Positions 1 through 10,905 of a DNA stretch of 64,000 nucleotides are shown here, piece by piece. Made by a program: the position numbers and the translations under genes. Below the pieces are notes generated by a model. It did no database searches. It was not told the DNA's origin and was given only the letters and a program-made list of their open reading frames with translations. How positions within the stretch are numbered: position 1 is the stretch's first letter; every line of letters begins with the position of its first letter. This stretch comes from Casuarina equisetifolia (Eukaryota > Streptophyta > Magnoliopsida > Fagales > Casuarinaceae), in the NCBI GenBank assembly GCA_028551475.1, contig CM052354.1, positions 11,181,172-11,245,171 of the forward strand. Direction: 5' to 3'.

Positions 1-1268
1 CTTATCTTCTCATATATGTTGATGACATCCTCATTATGGGAAATGATAACACTGCTATTAGAAATTTCAAGAATTATCTATGTTCTACTTTTCATATTAA
101 AGACTTGGGTCCACCCAAGTAATTTCTTGGAATTGAAATAGCCCGTTCAGAGAAAGGCATTTGTCTTAGTCAGCGTAAATATGTACTGGAGATTATCTTA
201 GAAGCCAGATTATCTGGATGCAAACCGGCTATCATTCCCATCGAACAAAACACCAAGTTGACAACCACTGAATATGATATTGGCATGTCACCATTGGACA
301 AAGATCTGATACTCAAGGATCCATCAAGCTATCAGAGACTTGTTGGAAAATTGATCTATCTAACGATGACCAGACCTGACATTTGTTATGCAGTGCAAAT
401 TCTCAGTCAATTCATGTATGAGCCAAAACAATCACACATGGATGCAGCTTTGAAGGTAGTTAAATATCTCAAAGGATGCCTCGGTCTTGGAATTCTTCTG
501 TCAAGAGAATGCAACCTAGAAATGCAGGCGTTTTGTGATACAAACTATGCCACTTGCCCCATGACCAGAAGATCTATCACTAGTTTCTGTGTTAAGTTGG
601 GAAATTCGCTGTTATCTTGGAAGACAAAGAAATAGTCCACCGTCTCTTTATCTTCAGTTGAATCAGAATACAGAGCCATGGCCAAAACGACATGTGAAAT
701 AATTTGGATGAGAGGATTACTTCACGATCTTGGATTGTGAATTCAAGGACCTACCACTTTATTTTGTGATAATGATGTTGCTCTTAAACTCGCAGCAAAT
801 CCTATTGTACATGAGAGGAAAAAGCACATTGAAGTTGACTACCACTTCACCAGAGACAAAATTCAAGAAGGTATAATCAAGACAGCAGAGATAAGAACCA
901 CAGAACAGCCAGCGGATATATTTACCAAACCTCTTTGTCACAGACAACACACATATTTGTTAGACAAGCTTGGTGTTCTCGATATATACCAACCACTAGC
1001 TTGAGGGGGAGTGTTGGAGATACGTGTCTTTATTGGTATCTCGGGGTTGATTATATTCAATTATATTTCCTTAGATGATATGTTTACTTAGGAATGAATT
1101 ATGTTATTTGGGTAATTAGTATTTGTGTATAATTGGGAATATTTGTATTTATTGGTCTTTTCACAAATGTGGTTCATTATTGTATTATATATTAGACACT
1201 ATGTACAGTAGGTCCACAAGTTGAATAGAAGATTTTCTTCCAACTCTTTTCTCTCTCACTTCCTTACA
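1..1268 (+). mobile_element. Ty1/Copia retrotransposon, 3' part only, inserted in CYP81 copy A
   Basis: The window opens inside the reverse transcriptase of a Copia element. The YVDD-type region lies near position 15, the conserved block around LTMTRPDICYAV at about 360-390, and RNase H follows to about 1000. A purine-rich tract just before 1012 is the expected polypurine tract, followed by the 3' LTR. The element is broken (a few breaks) and its 5' half lies outside the window. It reads opposite to the P450 it interrupts: P450 sequence resumes directly after the LTR at 1269. The RT resembles that of the element at 38714-44016. Confidence 0.88.
1012..1268 (+). repeat. 3' LTR of the Copia element in gene A
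   Basis: It starts TGTTGGAGATAC right after the polypurine tract and ends CTTCCTTACA, giving TG...CA ends over 257 bp. The next five bases, ATAAC (1269-1273), belong to the P450 reading and are the likely right-hand target duplication. The left copy is outside the window. Confidence 0.8.
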
Positions 1269-1501
1269 ATAACTACGAGGCACGTACCGAATTGAAGGGA
1301 GAAAATCTGGCCGTATCTCTGCGAAAGGGTTTAGAAAGTATGTTGTAGGGGTCTTTTAGCGAGATGTAGATGACCAAGAACCGGTAGAGATGGAGGGCTA
1401 GGAGGGAGGTGTTGGGTTTGCCTTCTTGTTTGATGGTAGAGCCTGAAAGCAAGGAGCATGATAAGAAGCAAGAGGGATGAGTATAAACAGACATCTTCCA
1501 T
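1269..1501 (-). pseudogene. CYP81-family cytochrome P450, copy A: 5' fragment of exon 1
   Basis: Reading leftward from the ATG at 1501-1499 gives the N-terminal membrane anchor (MEDVCLYSS, then a leucine-rich stretch) and the proline-rich hinge [11 protein letters not shown], nearly identical to copies D and E. The reading stops at an in-frame TAA at about 1331-1333, where paralogues have a glutamine codon. At 1268 it is cut by the LTR of a Copia element, so only about 78 codons of exon 1 are visible. The rest, if present, lies left of the window beyond the element. The family is clear from paralogues in the same window. The copy is almost certainly dead. Confidence 0.88.
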
Positions 1502-2690
1502 GTTCGCCTGTTTCTGACATACGACGGTAATGAAAGTAGTAATAGATGGCCTTAGATGCTTTGACCACATAAGTAGAGGTGATATAAACAGGGAGATCGC
1601 ACGAAATTGAAAAGGGGAGTGGCGTGGAGGTTTTCTTATATTATTTGTATCTTATTAAACATCAATGTTGAAGATAAGTCAAGTACGATGTAACAAGATG
1701 AAGCCACACTATTAACAAAATACGGAGAAATGTGCATATAATGACGAGAGAGAGGGAGACAACGAGGATCCTAAAATCAACCGACCATCATCATTTGTCG
1801 GGTTAGAGAATCGGACAGCTGAGGCAGATAGACATTGACTAGTTTAGCAGTAGGTGAAGAGCCCGTGGAAGCCAAGTTGTCACCAACTTCTACTTAACTT
1901 GTGTGATATTTACCTTTGTGTTATTTATCCTTCTGAATCCAATAAAATCTTACCAACCTTCTGGGCATTACAGAATTGCTATACACCTAGTGACTTTCTT
2001 CTCCTCACTGCTGGGCAATCCCTTCTTCTACGGTCTTTATGAGCTTCTTCTTCCTTCGTTTGTTTATGATGATTGACATTTTCCAATCTTGGCAGTTGGT
2101 TTACAGTTTGCGGGAGCCGCAACAGGTGACGTCTTTTCTTTTCCATAGCTGCTATTCCTTGATTGAGTTTGGATGAACTGAATACAAATGAATGGTCAGT
2201 TATGAATTTTTAGAGTAATGACATGTATTATTTTTATGATAATTACTTTAAACTTATTAACAAAATTTGACATATTATTAGAATTTATTTGAAAAGGCTT
2301 CACCGTTTTTCAGTTCAAGATCATTAAAATTATTAAAGTGTATAATCGTTAGTGGTCTCTTTGTATGAGCAATTGTTGCTAACCTTTTAATATCAACTTA
2401 AAATTCATACATTCAAAATATAAGCTTTTACTTTTCTCATTTTTCTTTTGGTGGCACACAAGAAAATCTAACCTACTTAAATAAGGCAATACAAATAGGA
2501 AACATAAAGGGGGGAATTTTGCTACTCACTAGGTGTATCAACTGCCTATTTAAACACCTAGATCATCTTCTACACCTTCCAATAAATACGCCTTTGCTCA
2601 CTTCATATTTAGCAAATTTCTCATGCTTAGTAATATTTCTACTAATGTTGACTTAGAGATTAGTGAACATATTATTTTTCATAAAATATT
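1502..2690. other. Duplicated upstream flank of gene A
   Basis: No gene is seen. Many stretches match the flank upstream of gene C (35312-37450) in the same order: the segment after the ATG, the block around 1740-1815 ending in TTTGTCGGGTTAGAGAA, the block around 1855-2000, and the block around 2280-2680. This shows the flank was copied along with the P450. A weak TATA-like ATATAAA on the plus strand (TTTATAT on the gene strand) lies near 1582. Confidence 0.7.
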
Positions 2691-3322
2691 TTATAATACC
2701 ATTAAAAATCTTGGATATATCTTTTTAGAATGAAAATTTACTTCCATCACCTAGTAAGGCATATTCGTTCTCCCAGGAACTCCTTTTTTAGGATTGGACT
2801 CACTTATGAGTTTAAGCAAAGTAGACAATGGTCTCTACTAGTTACATCTCCGTGGTAGATCTCCCACTGTTTGTTATTTTTATTTTTTATTTTTCTATTC
2901 TTCCAATTGTAATGCTTTCAATAAAAACTCTCTTTGTAATGTCAACATTAATAATAATAATAATAAATTATCTTTTACATCAATGTTTGGATAATAGTTA
3001 TTACTTCATTGGCTTCGGGGAGTCTTTGGATATGTGAATCTCGCAAATTAGGAGAGTTGGGATCAATAGGAAATGAAAAAGTATATAACAATACTTACCT
3101 TCATTACAAGTTTATTGTTTTCCTCACAAATTTTTTTGTTTACACATATAGATACATGACAACATAAAATGTGAATCCCTAAAGTAGAAACTTCTATACT
3201 CTCACTCTCTTCGTTCTTCGCTGGTTTGATTCTCTTCTACCTTCCCCTTTGGCCTTCTTCCCATTGGGTTTTGGTCTCAGTTTATGACATTAAGCAACCC
3301 ATCCAAAGTCAAGATAGACTGT
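2691..3322. other. AT-rich spacer downstream of pseudogene B
   Basis: I see no gene in 2691-3180. From about 3180 the sequence matches the 3' flank of gene D (45610-45750), including the TCTTCGTTCTTC and CCCATTGGGTTTTGG stretches. That supports B and D being copies of one ancestral gene. Confidence 0.55.
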
Positions 3323-5441
3323 TCAAACATCATCCACTGAATGAGAAAGAAGTTTGCTCATAATGGGGCGTGGCCTACACATGGCCTAAAACGCCACTGC
3401 TTTGGGCATGGTGAGCCCACTATCCTCGGTCATGTCAACCTCCTCCTCGCTAACCCTCTTCCAGTCAAAGCACTGAATCAATGAACCCAAAGCCAAAGTC
3501 AACGTCCGTTGGGCGAGACATGTCCCAGGACAAGCCCTCCTCCCCATCCCAAATGGCATGAACCTAGGTGCCTTAACCTCCCCATTATCGAACCTCTCCG
3601 GCTTAAAACACGTCGCATCCTCCCACACCTTTGGGTCTCTGTGTATAGCCCACGCATTGGCCAACAACATTGTGTTACGTGGTATATCATATCCTTCAAT
3701 CCTACAATCATCCGAGGGCATATGGAGCACTAGTAGTGGGGCAGCCGGGTACAATCGAAGGGTTTCCGAGATTATGCTTGAAAGGTAGCTCAAGCTAGAG
3801 AAGTCTGACTCGTCGATCAATTTCTCCTGTCCAACGTGGCTGTCTAGCTCAGCTCTAGCCTTGTTCAACACAACAGTATTGTTGAGAAGATTGGACATCG
3901 CCCAATCCAATGTTACTGCTGTCGTGTCGGTCCCTGCAAGCAGCAAGTCCTGTTCCATACAAATAGAGATTAAGAGTTACTGATAAAAAGGAGAAGTCAT
4001 TAATTGTGGGTGACATGCACGAAGCACATTGCACGTGATCATAATTTCCTTGCGAGGTCTATCTACTCCGACAGCCACTTAGCTGCCTAAATAAATAAAT
4101 AAAAGGAATCTTGAAAGAGAGTATTTGCTACACTCACCAAACAAGTGCTTTGATATTCTGGTCGGTATAGTCATGCGGATGAGATTTCTGTAAAGAAAGA
4201 AGATGGTCTATTATAGTGTTTCCTCCCTCCTCCTTACCCCTCTTCTCATGAAGAAGACCTTGCAAGAAGGCATCCATTATTTTGGCCAGTCCTTTCAACG
4301 TATTCTCTAAACCCCCGTGATCAATCCAACGCAAAATGGGCACAAATGCTTGAGGATTCGATGCCCCTGTATTCGCGAAAGCTACTCTCATTATCTCCTT
4401 AAACTGCCTCGCCTCTTCCTCTTCTTTCACGTCCTCTTCGTACTTGTTGTTAGGAATTTGTAATATTTAGTGAAGGTGAAATGACCTTCATAACTCCTAG
4501 GGATATTTGGATTAGAATAGGTGAAGAAGGGTAATATTGTAAATATCCTTCTTAAGTGATTAAATGGGTAGGAGCAGGAGAGAGAAAAGTGAGTTTGAGC
4601 GTGAGATTGAATAGAGAGAGTGAGACCGCACAACAGTAGCTCCGGTCAACTCCTCCGGCAGTGAGCTTGTAGCTTGTAATACTCTAGATTGTTCCTAATG
4701 AGAAAAAGAAGGGGCCGGCAACGGTGACAGTGGACGTATGCATGCTTTGGCCGAACCACTTAAAAACAATATCTTCCTCGTGTGTGTGTGCCTAGATCTC
4801 TTATTTTTGCATGGAATCGTGTGATAGTGGTTCTTGTTGGTGTGCTTACTTGGATCCTAGCTTCCAAGCTTTTAACAAGAACCTAACACTTGTAGTATTG
4901 CTTCCCTGCTACCATTCTCATTATGATGTTAAGGGTGAGATCCGAGAACAATGATTTCAGCTCCACCCGGGCAAAATCTTGGCTCGAGTCACGTGACAAT
5001 TTACGTAGCAAGCGCGTACCTCGTCACTTCGGATGCCAGAGAACATGTTGAGACGATTGGTTGAGAAGACTTCGAGGTTGCTGATGCGGCGAAGGTTGCG
5101 CCAGCGGTCGCCATAAGGGGATGATGCCATGGTGGTGTGGTTGTAGCCCAAGTGCTTGGTCACTAGGGTCTCAGGATGATTCGCTAGAACGATGTCATTC
5201 TTCGTGAAGCATTCTTCCACTCCAGACGGGGACGATACGATAAAATCTGGCCGTATTTCTGGGAAAGCGTTTGGAAAGTACGGTGGAGGGGTTTCTTAGC
5301 GAGATGGAGATGACCCAGAACCGGCAGAGACGGAGGGCTGGGAGGGAGGCGGTGGGGTTGGTTTCTTGTTTGAAGGTAGAGCTTGCAAGCAAGGAGCACG
5401 TTAAGAAGCAAGAGGGATGTGTATAACAAGACGTCGTCCAT
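3323..5441 (-). pseudogene. CYP81-family cytochrome P450, copy B, broken and holding a solo LTR
   Basis: Exon 1 is 4138-5441 (ATG at 5441), the intron 3950-4137 and exon 2 3323-3949. Exon 2 has the full 627 bp of paralogues and keeps the AGTDT oxygen-binding motif, ETLR, PERF and the heme loop [10 protein letters not shown]. Two adjacent changes turn Leu-Glu into Phe-stop at 3386-3388 and remove the last 21 residues. Exon 1 has a 31-bp deletion near 5240, a 1-bp deletion near 5018, a 1-bp deletion at the splice edge (about 4140) and a 441-bp solo LTR with its 5-bp duplication. After removing the LTR the exon is 33 bp short of 891, exactly the sum of these deletions. Sequence and both flanks are closest to copy D. 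It cannot make a working enzyme. Confidence 0.92.
4448..4888. mobile_element. Solo LTR with 5-bp target duplication, inside exon 1 of CYP81 copy B
   Basis: The insert runs from TGTTAGGAATTTG to GAACCTAACA, with 7-bp inverted ends TGTTAGG/CCTAACA. CTTGT flanks it on both sides (4443-4447 and 4889-4893). The P450 reading resumes directly on each side when compared with copy D. Length is 441 bp with no internal coding, so it is a solo LTR left by LTR-LTR recombination. The family is not assigned and the orientation cannot be told. Confidence 0.88.
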
Positions 5442-5960
5442 GTTCGGCTGTTTCTGATATATGAGATGCTTTTGGATGCTCTGACCACCACAATGAAGAT
5501 CTGTTATATATAGGGATACAAAGCGTGAGCTTCCCGAAATTGTAATCATAATTATCCTTAATTATAAGAAAAATATAAACTTTTTGAAAGAAGTACATGT
5601 TTTCATTTCACAAATCAGTGATGTCAAACAATTAATAGATAAAATCTATGAAAAGAATATCATTTTACGTCCCATAATCAGTGATGTCAGTGAGTGCGTA
5701 TACATTTGCCTTGTCTCGTTCCATCTGTCAGCGCCCACGCCATCAGGGAATTTGGCCTAGAGTGGGGTTATGCAACACATAATTCCACTGGTTTTTCGTG
5801 CCAAGGTGTATGTAAGAGACTTTGCAGCCGCAAAGGAACCGCATTTATGTTTTTTGTCCCGTTTTGCATGCAGACAAAGGAGAATTTAAAGCATGTGCCG
5901 AAGACGTGCTTTCTCAAACCCGTCAAAGATATTACCCGACTTATTACAACATAAAAACCC
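5442..5960. other. Upstream flank of copy B
   Basis: No gene is seen. The first 270 bp closely match the upstream flank of gene D (47461-47730), including the AT-rich block near 5540-5640 and the block with GTCAGTGAGTGCGTA. From about 5750 it matches a segment at 48370-48460 instead, so part of the original spacer is missing or displaced here. Confidence 0.6.
5505..5512 (-). promoter_or_regulatory. TATA box of copy B
   Basis: A TATATATA run lies 64 bp upstream of the ATG at 5441, at the place where paralogues D, E and C also have TATA-like runs. The gene itself is dead. Confidence 0.5.
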
Positions 5961-5969
5961 ATCTTCCCC

Positions 5970-6890
5970 ACTGCTAATTCTACTGTTCCTACTTCACCTA
6001 GAGCTGGCAGTTCACAAAAGCTGGCAACCTCCTAAAAAATCTGGATCCTTTTATTGCAATCGAACGACAAGACTTCCCATTCTTGAATTTTCCTTGCTTA
6101 TAAAACCAAAATACCATATCCTATTACGTGAATTACTTGGATTACGTGAATTACGTGAATTACGTGAATTACGTGGGCGGCGCCTCCTCTCTCACATAAT
6201 TCACTTTGCTTTTATCTTGCCTTGGGCGGCGTGCCTTAGTTCCCCTTTCATAATTCACGTGTCTTTGCTTTCCCTTACTTTCTTGTACTTTGTCTTCTTT
6301 CTTTTACTTTACACTTGCGTAGCCTTCTTTTCTTTTACTTTCGTGTTCTTTTGAGATTTATTGCATAAATAACAAAAATTTAAATAAATATATGAAACTT
6401 AAATGTTATTTCACAAAAATTTTATTATTTATATCTTAAAATAGTCAAAATAATTTTATAAAAAATAAAATTATCAAAACCTTTAAACTTAATATTTTGT
6501 TGATCCCCAAACAAAAGCAATAAACAACATATACTTTAGACAAAATACTTTCATAAAATTTCTCTATAATTGCTCAACTTAACAATTCAAAGAAAAATAT
6601 AACTTTCATCTAAACACTATAATTATTTCATAAGATAAGATATATTCTTAATTATGTTAACTATGTGTATATATTTAAGTCCTCATCTTTTCAATTATAT
6701 GCATTCCAAATATATCTACATTAATATGTAATCTTTCAAAATTTTTAATCAAACTTCATAGGTATACTTTTCATTCATCTCTCCATTAATGTAAGCTAAT
6801 CATTTAATCAAGAATCAATGAGACTTTTATAAGCTTATAATGTAAGGCTGGGCTAAGGGTAAGATTAAAATCATTGAGGCTTAATTCACA
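5970..6890 (-). mobile_element. Ty3/gypsy remnant, minus orientation: LTR start plus 3' internal end
   Basis: Positions from about 5970 to 6476 resemble the LTR beginning of the minus-oriented remnant at 10905-12482, with the shared TTGCATAAATAAC-type stretch near 6362. Positions 6477-6890 match the internal sequence at 12483-13070, including AAACTTAATATTTTG and ATAATGTAAGGCTGGGCTAA. The left limit is not resolved. Very old and broken many times; no coding capacity seen. Confidence 0.55.
6124..6176. repeat. Tandem 9-bp repeat (ATTACGTGA), about six units
   Basis: ATTACGTGA is repeated with a 9-bp period, one unit slightly changed. Each unit holds an ACGT core. It explains the LRELRELREL pattern seen on translation, which I do not regard as a protein. 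Confidence 0.85.
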
Positions 6891-7288
6891 TCTAGGCACC
6901 CCACCCATGAGGAATTAAAAAGGTGAGCAACGTGAATAGAAAAAGGAGGTGCCGCACAAGACAAAAAAAAAAAAAGAAGAGAAAGAAAAGAGGGTGCCAC
7001 CGAAATCAAAGAAAAAGAAAAAAGAAGAATTAAGGAAGAAAGAGAGAAATAGGAGCATGGAAGCTTACCTCTACTTCATATCATTCTTGATTTTGATATG
7101 TTTGGTAGGAATTTTATAAAAAAAATTCTTAAAATGAAAATAATGTGGTGACAACTTTCTTGTTTTTCATTAAAGATGTTTTGCTTAATTTTATCATTAT
7201 TTTGGTTTGTTATTTCATTATATTCTAAGTTCCTTTTGTTAGAGCGATGATGTAACATAATTATGATGATGTAAATTCTATAAGCTTT
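6891..7288 (+). mobile_element. Ty3/gypsy LTR fragment, plus orientation
   Basis: The stretch at about 7140-7280 (GTGGTGACAACTTTC... GTTAGAGCGATGATG) resembles the middle of the longer LTR beginning at 7289 (about 8467-8600) and the inverted copy near 11500-11640. 6891-7139 is purine-rich and not assigned. It looks like a piece left by nested insertion. Confidence 0.4.
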
Positions 7289-9912
7289 TGATAACTCTAT
7301 ATTTTATAAAGTTATTGTTATTATTTTAGGTAATATTTAATATAATTTTTATTAAATTATATTTGTATTTAATTATATTTATATATATATATTTTATTAT
7401 TTTATGCAACAAACTCAAAATAGAAGAAAAGGAAGGAAATGAAGCAAAATTGGAAGGAAAAGAGAAGAGAAAAGAACTCATGTGAAAGAAGTAATTAATC
7501 AAACACATGGAGGGCTTGAAAGAAAGGAGACTGGATGAATTAACAAGGGAAAGCACGTGACTGAAATAAGGGGGACCTAAGTGGACCATGAATCAACAAG
7601 TGGGCCGGGCAGCAGGGAAAAAGGAGCCAATTGTCAAGCTGTGCGAACCAGAGTGGAAAAACGGGGGTTACCAGGAGAGAGAAGATAGAGAAAAGAAAGT
7701 TGAAAAGAGAGATCGGTCGTGCGACAGCAGACCGACCCTCTTTGGCCTTGGACCCATTTGAAATCTGAGAGTTTTCCGAGTTTTAGAGAGTGCCCGACCG
7801 TCCAACCACTTTTGTGCAAATTTCGACAGTGGAGGAGCCCTTTTCTAGCAGAAATAAGCCTTTTCCGTTCAAGGTATCTTCTTTGTCAGATTTATACACT
7901 TGTGTGGCGAATCGGCATAGTTTCTCGGCAGATCAGCAGTCTAGACATCTTTGTCAAACGAGGTATTCTTCCAATTGGGATTTCTTGTGTTCTAAATTGT
8001 GAAATCTAAGGACTCAAGTCTGTAATGATATCGTTATCCTTCATAGGCAACAATGGAATCCTACTGGAATTTCGGTAACATGGTGGTAGGAGACAACCCT
8101 CCTAAAAGGTCTGTTACAAACAAAAGATAACAATTCACAAAAGGATTACAAGGGGATAGCTCTCTAGGCTTCCCGGTGAGAATGCAGTAGCATTTCTGAG
8201 TAATCTGATCCATGATCTGAGGTGCTGCCCGTCATTTCCTTTTTGTCTTTGCAATCCCTACCCTTACCAATTACCGTCCTACCCTTATCCTAAAGTCAAA
8301 TCATGACAAAGTCCTGACAATTCCGGTATTTCTGTGAGGAGCAGCGGCGGCGCGTGGAGTTGCGCGTGACGGTACGTTCCGAAGTGCTTTCTTCACGTGA
8401 TAATTTTTGAAGCTCTTTCTTTGTATAGAGTTTTTGCAAACACATTTTAAGGGAAGGAGAATTTGGTAACAACATTACTTTTTCTCCGATATAAGATGTT
8501 TTGTGCAATTTGTAGTATTATTATTGTTGTTTTAATACTATGAACTAAACTACTTTTTTAAAGCTAAGATATAACTTAATTAAGATGTTATGAGTTCATT
8601 AGTGAGATGTTATGCAAGATAAAATATTTATGTGAGTTGTGCATTACTACCTTCAATATGATTGAATGGTTAATCATCATTTAATTAATTTGATGTACAT
8701 ATTTGAGATCAATAGGAGAAAATGTATAAATGCATCTTATAATGTACAACCATAAATTGAATATGGGTAGACATATACTATGTTGATTATATGGCCTTAG
8801 TTGGAATATTCACCGACTTTAATACTCTTAGTTCTTTTAATTCATGGGTAGACATATAATAAATTAATAAGCTAAGTAGGTCCACTATACTTAGACATAG
8901 AATAGTGAATAAGTTAGGAAATTCTGCTATGTCATAAATATTATTGTTCTTGTAAGCATTAAACTATTGAAATTCATATCTACTAACTATGGAAAAGTTG
9001 GATGCTTAGCATACCTGTCATATTTAATTAACTCTTTGGAAGTTGATTGCTTTAGTGTAATTTCAGTTTAGAAAATCTTTCCATGATGATTTGCTAGATA
9101 AATTGTAGGACCAATTCACTATTAGTAATTAGTCAAGTTGGTAACACTAATCCCTATAGGATGATACTAAATCTCATTATTATATTACTTGTTCGACATG
9201 TACACTTGTATGTAGAATTTACCGAACAACTTTTATGTTTTGCAAGACATTTTATTTATGTGAGTTATATATTATTATGCTTAATGTTTTTAAGTAATTG
9301 GCCACCACTTGAATGATTTGATGTGTATATTTGAAACTAAGTGGTAATAATATATAGTTGCTTGTTATAATATATAACCATGAATTAAATATAGATAGAC
9401 ATATACCATGTTGTTTATGTGGCTTTTGATGATAAAATGATCGAAAGATTTATTATTAATTAGGAATGTTCATAGATTCTAATGTATATGATTTGTTTCA
9501 ATTTACATATAGAGATATAGTGAATTAATGAACTAAATAGCTTTATTATACGTAGACATAGGATAATAAATAAATTAGGAAGTTTTACCATCATATAGGT
9601 ATTATCATTCTTGCAAGCATAAATAATGGAAATTTATATCTACTAGTTATGGTAAAATTGAATGCTCTAACATGTTTCTCATATTGATTTTTCTTACTTG
9701 GATTTAATTTCAATTAGTCTTGAATTTTTGTTTCAAAAATTATAATTTTAATTTATCATTAACTATCTTTTGATTTACTAGATAAATTTTAGAATTAATT
9801 CATTGTTAGTACTTAATTAGTCTAGTATTAACCAATCTCTATGAGATGATATTTTTCTTATTATTATATTATTTATTTGACATATTCACTTGTATCTAAA
9901 ATTCACTGAACA
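7289..9912 (+). mobile_element. Long Ty3/gypsy LTR (Tat/Athila-like), plus orientation
   Basis: It begins TGATAACTCTATATTTT and ends near CACTGAACA. Six bases later comes a stretch aligning in decayed form with the primer site TGGCGCCGTTGCCGGGGA, which Tat/Athila-type gypsy elements use (tRNA-Asp type). The 3' half occurs twice in tandem: about 8600-9232 and 9235-9912, offset about 630-685 bp. The LTR is about 2.6 kb because of this duplication. No gene in it. Age is not measurable from paired LTRs, but divergence between the tandem halves is large. Confidence 0.6.
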
Positions 9913-9918
9913 AGTTTT

Positions 9919-9936
9919 TGGTGTTGTTGTTAGGGA
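9919..9936 (+). other. Decayed primer binding site of the gypsy element
   Basis: The sequence aligns over its length with the tRNA-Asp-type primer site of plant gypsy elements and sits just after the LTR end. It supports the LTR orientation. Confidence 0.5.
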
Positions 9937-10139
9937 TTAGTTGTTTATTACTAACTAATATTAATACCGAATAATTCTAAGTTTAATCTAGCTTTTATTT
10001 TCTTTAAAAAAAATTCATTTTTTTTAGATTTTATTTTTCTTTTGCTTTATTATTGTTATTTTTTCCTGAAAAAAAATCATTTACTTTAGTTGCTATTATT
10101 AAAGGGTGTTGCATATGTGTATGACATGTAGCCAAGGAG

Positions 10140-10905
10140 GATAATTTGTTAATCTTGATCCAAAAATTGAATACACACTTAAAAGGCAACGAAAGGAGCT
10201 AAGAGAACAAAGAAGTGAAGCTAGAAGAATGATGGACAATGATGATCCATGCAAACTTCTAAAAGATTATGCTGCACCAACATTTTAAAGTGTCATATCA
10301 AGCATCAAAAGGCCTACAATTCAAGCGAACAACTTTGAAATCAAGCCAACACTCATCTAGATGCTTCAAAATTCTGTGCAATTTAATAGGCTACCAAATG
10401 ATGCTTCAAATACTCACATTGAAGCCTTCCTTGAAATTTATAACATGATCAAATACAATGAGTGATAGATGATGTTGTCACATTAATGCTATTTCCATTC
10501 TTTCTTAAAGACAAAGCTAAAAATTGTCTTTCTTCTCTTCTTGTAGGATTAATTACAACATGAGATGATTTGGCTAAAAACTTTCTTGATAAGTTCTTTC
10601 CTCTAGCAAAATCTATCAAAATGCGTAACGATATTATCACTTTTATGCAGATAGACAATGAATTATTGTATGAAGCTTAGGAAAGATTTAAGGAGCTTTT
10701 GAAAAGATGTCCACATCATGGACTACCTATATGTTACAGATACAAACTTTTCATAATGGGTCTAGTACAAATCTTCGTTTTATGCTTAATGCAGTTGTAG
10801 AAAGGGCCTTGAACAATAAGACACCAAAAGAAGCATATGACCTTTTGGAGAAAATGACATACGGTTCAGTGAAATTCTACATGCAAGTGTACATGTCGAA
10901 CAAGT
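10140..10905 (+). mobile_element. Ty3/gypsy gag remnant
   Basis: Translation in broken frames gives the typical gypsy gag succession: a PNDA...IEAFLEIYN stretch, LFPFFLKDKAKNCL, DDLAKNFLDKFFPLAKSIKMRNDI and ERFKELLKRCPHHGLP. It follows the LTR and primer site in the right order and orientation. It is broken several times. The remnant ends where an inverted LTR begins at about 10905; no pol is seen. Confidence 0.75.

Noticed and set aside
5893-6354. 153-residue reading with LREL repeats
   Set aside because: Spans P450 flank, a 9-bp minisatellite and a gypsy LTR piece; composition is not protein-like.
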